Assembly: GCA_034189035.1 (NCBI GenBank)
Contig: JAXHVA010000002.1
Location: 36,684 to 100,683, forward strand
DNA: 64,000 bases
Direction: 5' to 3'
Origin: JAUXFK01 sp034189035
GTDB taxonomy: Bacteria > Desulfobacterota > UBA8473
Below the pieces are notes generated by a model. That model was not told the DNA's origin and searched no databases. It worked only from the letters and a program-made list of their open reading frames with translations. Shown piece after piece: positions 57,767 to 64,000 of this stretch; position 1 is the first letter of the stretch, and every line of letters starts with the position of its first letter. The position numbers and the translations under genes are program-made.

Positions 57767-60670
57767 ATGAATGAAAAGAGAAATATATTAATCTATTTCA
57801 CGTTGACAATGTTGATGTTAACTTTTTTTGCAGGGTGTAGCGATTCCAGCCATCATAAGCACGAACAGCCTGTAACCTCCGATAGTCCATATCCAAACAG
57901 TGGACTCCTTATATCAGGAGACTCGCTTGAGGCGAGTATCGGAGATTCGGGAACAGTAATAATCGACGCACGTTCATCCGGTTACACCGATTCTCACATA
58001 CCAGGAGCCATAAGCCTGGTGTGGAGCGACTATACAGATGAAAATGTAAACCTTAAACCTGTGGTGGATTTAGAGAGCCAGTTGAGCGCTGCAGGACTTA
58101 GCAGAAATATGAAATTTATTATATATGACGACACAACTGTGTCATGGGGCGCGGCAGGGCGCATCTTTTGGATGCTGGAGTACCTTGGCTGCACGGACGT
58201 GCATATCCTGAATGGTGGATGGGATAAGTGGGTGGAAGATGGGAGGCTTGCGGAGGCGACGATCAACACCCTTCCTGAGGACACCTTTGTCGCTGACGTA
58301 CAAGAGGATAGACTTGCCGATAAAGATCATATGTTAAACAGGCTGGGAGATGAAGATTTCGTTATTATAGACCCTCGTGAGGATGAAGAATATAACGGCT
58401 GGACATTGTATGGCGAGTTGCGGGGAGGACATATACGCAGTGCGGTCAGCGTCAACTACAGGTGGTTTTTCAACACTGAGGATAAGACCATTTTGAGTTA
58501 TGAAGACCTTAAGGAGTTGCTGGAATCCCGGGAGATAACAACGGATAAAGAGGTGACTTCATACTGCACAGCAGGCATACGTAGTGGATTTGTCTATTTC
58601 GCGCTGCGGCTGATGGGTTACCCGAAATGCTCGAACTATGACGGCTCAATTTATGAATGGAGCGCCGATGCCTCAGCTCCGATGGATGCACTGCCTAACT
58701 ACCACAAGCTTGTTTATCCGGGTTGGGTTAAGAATCTTATTGATGGTAAAGAAGTGCCGAACCCTCCCGCAGGTCGTTATGTCATTGTAGCGGCAGGCTA
58801 TCACCCTCCTCCAGACCCGAATGATTCGGAAAGTGAGACAGATGATGGAAATGATGTTTATATACCTAGTTCATTCTACCTCCACCGCGATGAAATTGAA
58901 GTGAACCCGAGGGAAAATGAGTTTGGGGCCGGTAATCTATGGCCTGATGATGTACTTAAGACAAATATCGAAAATATGGGGATTGATAAGGATACAACTG
59001 TGATTTTATATCATCACAACCCTGGTAGTCCTGATCCTATTTTTGCTACACGGGTTTTGTGGGCATTGATGTATGCAGGCGTTGAGGATGTGCGAATTCT
59101 CAACGGCGGAGTAGATGCATGGATCGCGAACGGTTATGAAGTCATATCATTACCAGAAGAGAGAACACCTGTGGCAGACTTTGGCACTAACCCGGGTGAG
59201 TTTCCGGTTCATCCCGAGTATCTGGCAACAACCGAATATATAGAAGAAGTGGTTAATGGAGATCATACTAATGCAGTGATTGCCGACATACGCTCATGGA
59301 GTGAATATATTGGAGACGAAAATGATTATAGGGAAATCGGCATTCCCCTCGATGCAGTAGGACGTATTCCTGGCGCTATGTGGGGACACTGGGGACCGAC
59401 TACCTTAGTGGGAGGTGATTTTTGGGACACTGTTGACGGCACTTTCCTGAGTTATACCGAAGTTGCCGGTCTGTGGAAAGACTGGGCGATTACCCCTGAC
59501 AAAACTGTGTCTTTCTATTGCGGCACTGCATGGAGATCCACTTTAGCCTTCTTTTATGCTCACTTGATGGGCTGGGAAAACATTAAAAATTATGATGGCT
59601 CGTGGTTCGAGTGGGCTCAATTACATCCAAATGCCGATAACCACCCTATAGAAACAGGAAGCGATCCCAACTGGCCTATCCAGACCGCTTATCCCAACTA
59701 TGACATACTTGTCGATGCAAAATGGGTTAAAGAAACGCTTATTGATAAGAATAACAAAGGAAATCCCTATGCAATCGTAGAAGTAGGTTGGGGCGGGCCT
59801 GAAGGCAGCTATGACCTGGGCCATATCCCGGGAGCGATCCATGTGAACAGCGATGAAATTGAGTATGATTTCTTTCTTTCGAGAAATGATACTCCCGATG
59901 ATGTGTGGCTCGAAAGGAGCACTACAGAGGAAGAGGACGCTGCAAAGGGTTTTACGGCTGACGACACGCTTCCCAGGAACTGGTGGAACCTCTATCCGGA
60001 CGAATATCTGCTGCCGGCCATTGCTTATATGGGAATTGATAAAGAGACTACAGTTGTCGTGTATGGTACAAGTGCATCAGCTGGAGCCCGGTTTGTCTGG
60101 GCATTAATTTACGCAGGCGCACAGGACGTCCGATTGCTCAACGGCGGTTACGAGGCGTGGCTGGCAGCCGGTTACGAAGGGACTACGGAAACAACTGTTC
60201 GAACCCCTGTCTCATATTTTGGGGCAGATACTGCGCTTCACCCGGAGTATCTGGTGGACACGGATTACGTTCGTGATGTGGTTCAAGATCAGGAGAGCAA
60301 TGCTTTAATCGTCGATATACGTAATTACGATGAATACATAGGCGCAACCGCCCCATATTCCTATATCCCTACTTCCGGACGTATCTCCGGTGCTGTATGG
60401 GGGCACAATGTAAATGACTTTTTAAACTCGGACGGCACCTTTAAGACGCTCACTGAAGTGGAAGAGATGTGGCGTGAGGAGGGCATCACATCCGAAAAGG
60501 CGGTGAGCTTTTATTGCGGCACTGCATGGAGATCAAGTCTTGCCTTTTTATTTACATACATGATGGGTTGGAAGGATATCAGCAATTATGATGGATCCTG
60601 GTACGAATGGAGTATGGGGCCTGATGCTGATATTAACCCTATTGAAGATGACTGTCCAGACTTGCCGTGA
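57767..60670 (+). CDS. Six-domain rhodanese lipoprotein
   Basis: A 967-residue lipoprotein (lipobox LTFFAGC, Cys about residue 23). It contains three inactive/active rhodanese pairs. D1 has no cysteine (IIYDDTTVSWGAA) and D2 has Cys267 (SYCTAGIRSG). D3 has none (ILYHHNPGSPDPIFATR) and D4 has Cys585 (SFYCGTAWRSTLAFF). D5 has none (VVYGTSASAGARF) and D6 has Cys917 (SFYCGTAWRSSLAFL). The domains each end in a YDGSxYEW-type motif. A rhodanese chain this long is unusual. It is 37 bp after the Sec-containing gene, with AAAGAGG before the ATG, and a good terminator follows. Confidence 0.92.
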   Translation: MNEKRNILIYFTLTMLMLTFFAGCSDSSHHKHEQPVTSDSPYPNSGLLISGDSLEASIGDSGTVIIDARSSGYTDSHIPGAISLVWSDYTDENVNLKPVVDLESQLSAAGLSRNMKFIIYDDTTVSWGAAGRIFWMLEYLGCTDVHILNGGWDKWVEDGRLAEATINTLPEDTFVADVQEDRLADKDHMLNRLGDEDFVIIDPREDEEYNGWTLYGELRGGHIRSAVSVNYRWFFNTEDKTILSYEDLKELLESREITTDKEVTSYCTAGIRSGFVYFALRLMGYPKCSNYDGSIYEWSADASAPMDALPNYHKLVYPGWVKNLIDGKEVPNPPAGRYVIVAAGYHPPPDPNDSESETDDGNDVYIPSSFYLHRDEIEVNPRENEFGAGNLWPDDVLKTNIENMGIDKDTTVILYHHNPGSPDPIFATRVLWALMYAGVEDVRILNGGVDAWIANGYEVISLPEERTPVADFGTNPGEFPVHPEYLATTEYIEEVVNGDHTNAVIADIRSWSEYIGDENDYREIGIPLDAVGRIPGAMWGHWGPTTLVGGDFWDTVDGTFLSYTEVAGLWKDWAITPDKTVSFYCGTAWRSTLAFFYAHLMGWENIKNYDGSWFEWAQLHPNADNHPIETGSDPNWPIQTAYPNYDILVDAKWVKETLIDKNNKGNPYAIVEVGWGGPEGSYDLGHIPGAIHVNSDEIEYDFFLSRNDTPDDVWLERSTTEEEDAAKGFTADDTLPRNWWNLYPDEYLLPAIAYMGIDKETTVVVYGTSASAGARFVWALIYAGAQDVRLLNGGYEAWLAAGYEGTTETTVRTPVSYFGADTALHPEYLVDTDYVRDVVQDQESNALIVDIRNYDEYIGATAPYSYIPTSGRISGAVWGHNVNDFLNSDGTFKTLTEVEEMWREEGITSEKAVSFYCGTAWRSSLAFLFTYMMGWKDISNYDGSWYEWSMGPDADINPIEDDCPDLP
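57917..58354 (+). repeat. Long near-identical direct repeat, copy 2
   Basis: Second copy of 56005-56442, in the same orientation inside the six-domain rhodanese gene. Its version of the inverted repeat at the start carries one mismatch. Confidence 0.9.
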
Positions 60671-60715
60671 TAATGATTATATGCTGCAGTAACAGATCAT
60701 AGGATTCTATTGTAA

Positions 60716-60740
60716 GGGGTTAAAAATGTTAACCTTTTTT
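60716..60740 (+). terminator. Rho-independent terminator after the rhodanese genes
   Basis: AGGGGTTAA and TTAACCTTT (GGTTAA/TTAACC core plus two G-U pairs and an A-T) form a stem around AAATG, with a run of six T residues at 60735-60740. It lies between the six-domain rhodanese and the Fe-S/DedA gene, whose start is only 17 bases further on, so it may attenuate rather than stop transcription. Confidence 0.65.
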
Positions 60741-60756
60741 CCAAGGGACGTAAATA

Positions 60757-62610
60757 ATGGAGCATTCAAGTTTAGTAGAAAAGAATATGATGGGACACTT
60801 TCCTCGATCTTCTCTTGATAGAGAGCTTAAAAACATCTCAGAAAAATGCATTAACTGCGAATGTTGTCAAAAAGAATGTGCATTTCTCAATAGATATGGC
60901 AAACCAAAGGAAATCGCCGATACCTATAATCCTTTTGATAAAACCTGTAAATCAATTGCCTTTGAGTGCAACCTCTGTGAGCTTTGTGCCGAAGTCTGCC
61001 CTGTACACTTAAATCCGACCGACATGTTTCTGGAGATGCGCAGGGAGGCCATGCAAATAGGCAATGGAAACCATCGGGAGTATTCCCGCATCCTGGGATA
61101 TGAAAAACGAGGGACGTCGAAACGTTATACCTATTATGCCCTCCCCCTTGGCTGCGACACAATATTCTTTCCCGGCTGTACTCTAGCCGGCACGCGGCCA
61201 GATAAAACCATAAAGCTCTATGAATATATGCGGAAAAAGATCCCGACTCTGGGAATAACACTTGATTGCTGCACCAAACCTTCTCATGACCTGGGTCGGG
61301 AGGATTATTTCAATGCCATGTTTCAGGAAATGAAAGATTTTCTTGTAAAAAATGGTATCAAGAATGTTCTTGTCGCCTGCCCAAACTGTTATAAGGTTTT
61401 CAGCAAACACGGTGGAGAGCTTTCGGTGAAGACAGTATACGAATTCTTGACAGAAAACGTCTTGCCGGAAACAGAGCAAGTCAGTGGAACTGCGACGATA
61501 CATGATCCGTGCCCTCTTAGACACGAAAGATCCATTCATCTGGCTGTCAGAGACTTGGCTATCAAGAAAGGATTAACCATAGAGGAAATGCCGCATCATG
61601 GGGAAAAAACCATCTGCTGCGGTGAGGGTGGTTCAGTAGGTTGTGTATCAACTGAACTTGCAAAAAACTGGGGAAATCTCAGAAAGTATGAGAGCGATGG
61701 CAGGAGGATTATTACTTACTGTGCAGGCTGTTCAAATCTATTAGGTGAATTAACTCCAACCAGCCATATACTAGATCTGCTGTTTGAACCGGAAGCCACT
61801 CTGACCGGAAAGGTCAAGGTTTCCAACCCCCCTCTTACCTATCTAAACAGGTTGAGACTAAAAAAATACCTCAAAAATACCATCAATTGCTCAGTAACGC
61901 GGGAACGAAAATTTACTGCGAATCAGAAAAAGAAAGAAAAAAGAAGTATGAAAAGACGCGTATCATTTATTGTATTCTTCATTATCGCTATTTTAACCAT
62001 ACGCTTCACAGGTCTTACCCGATTCCTTGAGCAGGAAACTCTCCGGCAGTTGATTCAGAGCTACGGGGTACTTGCTCCGGTTATCTACATGTTGATTTAT
62101 ACCGTGGCACCTGCCTTTTTTTTGCCGGGCCTTCCCATTACGATAGCAGGCGGAATTCTCTTTGGTCCATTTTGGGGCGTTGTGTACACTATCACAAGTG
62201 CTACCATGGGGGCCTGTGTGGCCTTTTTGATTTCACGTTACATAGCCAGAGAATGGATCGAGGCAAAGCTGAAGAGTCCAAGATGGCAACGGCTCGATGA
62301 TGCTGTGAAACGTAACGGATGGAAGGTTGTTGCCTTTACCCGTCTTATACCACTGTTTCCTTTTAATCTCCTTAATTATGCGTTTGGGCTTACTAAAATA
62401 AAATTCTTCCACTATGCCATAGCATCTTTCTTTTGCATGCTTCCATCCTGTATTGCATATGTCGTATTTTCAAGCTCGCTCCTTGACCTCATTAAAGGTA
62501 AGATATCTCCAATGTTTGTTGTCGGGATAGGTCTGATTATTTCAGTATCATTAATCCCTCTTTTCTTCAGACGTTATAAGGCAAGAAAAGGGGCAAACGA
62601 TATTCTATGA
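60757..62610 (+). CDS. Heterodisulfide-reductase-like Fe-S protein fused to TVP38/DedA membrane domain
   Basis: A 617-residue fusion. Residues about 30-95 hold two cysteine clusters (CINCECCQKECAF; CNLCELCAEVCPVHL). Residues about 140-345 hold two CCG-type motifs (FFPGCTLAG with LDCCTKPSHD; HDPCPLRHE, ICCGEGG and YCAGCSNLL) as in HdrB/HdrD and glycolate-oxidase-type Fe-S subunits, which reduce or make disulfides on noncubane clusters. After a basic linker, residues about 405-610 form a TVP38/TMEM64 (SNARE-associated, DedA-like) domain of five to six membrane helices, with FFLPGLPITIAGGILFGPFW and FTRLIPLFPFNLLNYAFGLT. The fusion suggests redox chemistry coupled to transport or to the membrane. 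Confidence 0.88.
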   Translation: MEHSSLVEKNMMGHFPRSSLDRELKNISEKCINCECCQKECAFLNRYGKPKEIADTYNPFDKTCKSIAFECNLCELCAEVCPVHLNPTDMFLEMRREAMQIGNGNHREYSRILGYEKRGTSKRYTYYALPLGCDTIFFPGCTLAGTRPDKTIKLYEYMRKKIPTLGITLDCCTKPSHDLGREDYFNAMFQEMKDFLVKNGIKNVLVACPNCYKVFSKHGGELSVKTVYEFLTENVLPETEQVSGTATIHDPCPLRHERSIHLAVRDLAIKKGLTIEEMPHHGEKTICCGEGGSVGCVSTELAKNWGNLRKYESDGRRIITYCAGCSNLLGELTPTSHILDLLFEPEATLTGKVKVSNPPLTYLNRLRLKKYLKNTINCSVTRERKFTANQKKKEKRSMKRRVSFIVFFIIAILTIRFTGLTRFLEQETLRQLIQSYGVLAPVIYMLIYTVAPAFFLPGLPITIAGGILFGPFWGVVYTITSATMGACVAFLISRYIAREWIEAKLKSPRWQRLDDAVKRNGWKVVAFTRLIPLFPFNLLNYAFGLTKIKFFHYAIASFFCMLPSCIAYVVFSSSLLDLIKGKISPMFVVGIGLIISVSLIPLFFRRYKARKGANDIL

Positions 62611-62678
62611 GAGCTGGACCACATAAAAGGGTGTATGGAAAAATTGTAAACCGCTAAAACCATTGAAAGGTATGAATT

Positions 62679-63678
62679 GTGATAATAAACAACCTACTGC
62701 AAAAATCCATAGAAGGGGAGGATCTTAACCAAGAAGAAATCGCTATCCTTTTCAATATCCCTCTTTTTTCTCGCGAAGCTGCTTTGATTCAGGCTGTTGC
62801 CCGTGAGAAGAGTGAAAAAGCATGTGCGTGCGAGTCTAGCTGAAGTACATGCACAGATAGGCCTGAATATTGCTCCATGCTCGGCGAATTGTGCTTTCTG
62901 TTCTTTTGCAGCATGCAATCATATATTTTCGGAAAACACTGAATTATCCGCTGAAGAAGCAGTTTTTTTGGCAAAAAAGTCCGAAAAGGAAGGAGCAAAT
63001 GCAATTTACATTATGACTACCGCACATTATCCATTTGCCAGGTTTCTCGAAATGGGTCAAGAAATTCGACAATCATTGAAAAAGGAGACTATTCTCGTGG
63101 CAAACATTGGTGACCTCACTGAGATGCAGGCAGGACAATTGAAGGATTCAGAGTTTTCCGGGATATACCATGCAGTGCGCATGGGAGAAGGCCGTGATAC
63201 AACCATCCCTCCTGAAAAAAGGTTAGAAACCTTCGAAAATGCAAGAAATGCAGGACTGCATATAGGTACCTGTGTCGAGCCTGTAGGAACAGAGCATTCC
63301 ATTGATGAGCTTGTGGAAAAAACAATCATCACAAGAAAGGCATATCCTATTTTCAGTGGTTCTATGAGACGCATACCTATAGCGAATACCAAACTGGCAG
63401 GTTTTAGTATTGCCAGTGAAGCTAAAATGGCACACATCCTTGGTGTCGTGCGACTTAGCTTAGGGTATGACATTCCTGGGAATTGCACACATGAACCAAA
63501 TGTCATAGGAGTTGCAGCAGGTGCCAATATCTTATGGGCGGAAGCAGGTTCAAATCCAAGAGATATGGAGAAAGACACAGCAGGTAAACGAGGAATGACT
63601 ATTGAAGACTGTAAAAATGTTCTAAAAGAGGCAGAATGGGATATTTTAGTAGGCTCCTCTGTGTTCTATAGTCGATAG
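62679..63678 (+). pseudogene. BioB-like radical SAM gene with one frameshift
   Basis: From GTG 62679 (GAAAGG upstream) the frame reads NNLLQKSIEGEDLNQEEIAI, LFSREAALIQAVAREKSEKA and then stops. The other frame carries on without overlap loss from about 62830 as ASLAEVHAQIGLNIAPCSAN, then CSANCAFCSF (the CX3CX2C radical SAM cluster), VEPVGTEHSIDELVEKTIIT and a C-terminus typical of biotin-synthase-like enzymes. One base change near 62820-62838 would restore a 330-residue protein, so this is either a fresh pseudogene or a sequence error. The 293-codon frame from 62797 starts without a fitting N-terminus. Substrate unknown; it is not a standard bioB context. Confidence 0.75.
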
Positions 63679-64000
63679 TGTGGTCTGAAACCAGCCAAAA
63701 CTCATTATTTTCGACAGAATCCTTCTTCAGATTAATATGGCTATGCTTTTTGAGAGCTTAGAGGTTTTAACAATCATTTACTTCGTTGCAGTGGCTGTAC
63801 TTAGGATGATTCTATTTACAAAACCTCTAGGATTGTAAATGAAAGGGTGGCATACGATGAGGAGGGAGTGTTCATTAAAGTTCTTAGACGCGGACACCGA
63901 AACGGTTTCAAAGCTGAAGGGTTGGCCCAGGGTATCACTAAGGCTGGCGGTGAATTCATAGCCATATTTAACACAGGATCCCCCCCCCCCCTCCCCTTGT
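63679..64000. other. Right end of the window, unassigned, with C-homopolymer
   Basis: A plus-strand frame is open from about 63811 to the window end and includes VNERVAYDEEGVFIKVLRRG, then NGFKAEGLAQGITKAGGEFI, which looks like a coding sequence I cannot name. It runs into twelve C residues (63980-63991), which may be natural or an assembly artefact. Confidence 0.3.

Noticed and set aside
63980..63991. C-homopolymer as a phase-variation tract
   Set aside because: It sits at the extreme end of the window in an unassigned frame; an assembly artefact cannot be excluded and the gene context is cut off.

Overview
The window looks like a chromosome segment of a Gram-negative, probably anaerobic bacterium of the Desulfobacterota ('deltaproteobacterial') type. 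The evidence is an outer-membrane toolkit (BamD, a tripartite RND pump, a TonB-dependent receptor), the gene order xerC-hslV-hslU-argB, a multi-domain stressosome, NapG/NapH-like ferredoxins, a heterodisulfide-reductase-like protein and a likely selenocysteine codon. This placement is by gene content only; no rRNA or tRNA gene is present to fix it.

Layout. 1-1.1 kb: remnant of a group II intron. 1.15-6.9 kb (minus): complete RND efflux operon. 7-11.2 kb: a gene graveyard (IS66 remnant, a decayed Phd/PIN toxin-antitoxin pair, a decayed nucleotidyltransferase pair) around one intact XRE-S24 repressor. 11.4-18.7 kb (minus): a stressosome operon, rsbR-rsbS-rsbT-rsbT/X fusion followed by two hybrid histidine kinases, the first of which carries its own RsbT-like ATPase domain. 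19.1-38.4 kb: intact housekeeping genes (B12-type radical SAM, FmdB, MurJ, Ogt, XerC/D, HslVU, ArgB, nitroreductase, pseudopilin, HAMP protein, ThiL, Lon, Ssb, AlaS, BamD, GlgC). 38.6-40.6 kb: a lone STAS protein and AT-rich gene-free DNA.

40.6-54.9 kb is an accessory island in decay: an ISL3 element, truncated 2-hydroxyacyl-CoA dehydratase activase, a TonB-dependent receptor with one in-frame TGA, intact NapG/NapH-like proteins, then broken remains of an Asp/Gly-rich repeat protein, ExbB, a molybdopterin oxidoreductase, an outer-membrane barrel and two glycosyltransferases. A diverged direct repeat occurs on both sides of the respiratory part (about 40.56 and 51.03 kb). The neighbouring housekeeping block has almost no frameshifts, so the damage is unlikely to be general sequencing error.

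54.9-62.6 kb holds the most interesting locus: three tandem multi-rhodanese proteins (2, 4 and 6 rhodanese domains; two are lipoproteins) followed by a fusion of a heterodisulfide-reductase-like Fe-S protein to a TVP38/DedA membrane domain. In the 4-domain protein the catalytic cysteine of the last domain is replaced by an in-frame TGA. The reading frame continues through the conserved rest of the domain, and a hairpin that fits the loose bacterial SECIS description begins 12 nt after the TGA. I read this as a probable selenocysteine rhodanese. Together with the receptor and the ferredoxins, the locus suggests an envelope system for handling sulfur or selenium compounds; that function is inference. 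A BioB-like radical SAM gene with one frameshift follows, and the window ends in a C-homopolymer.
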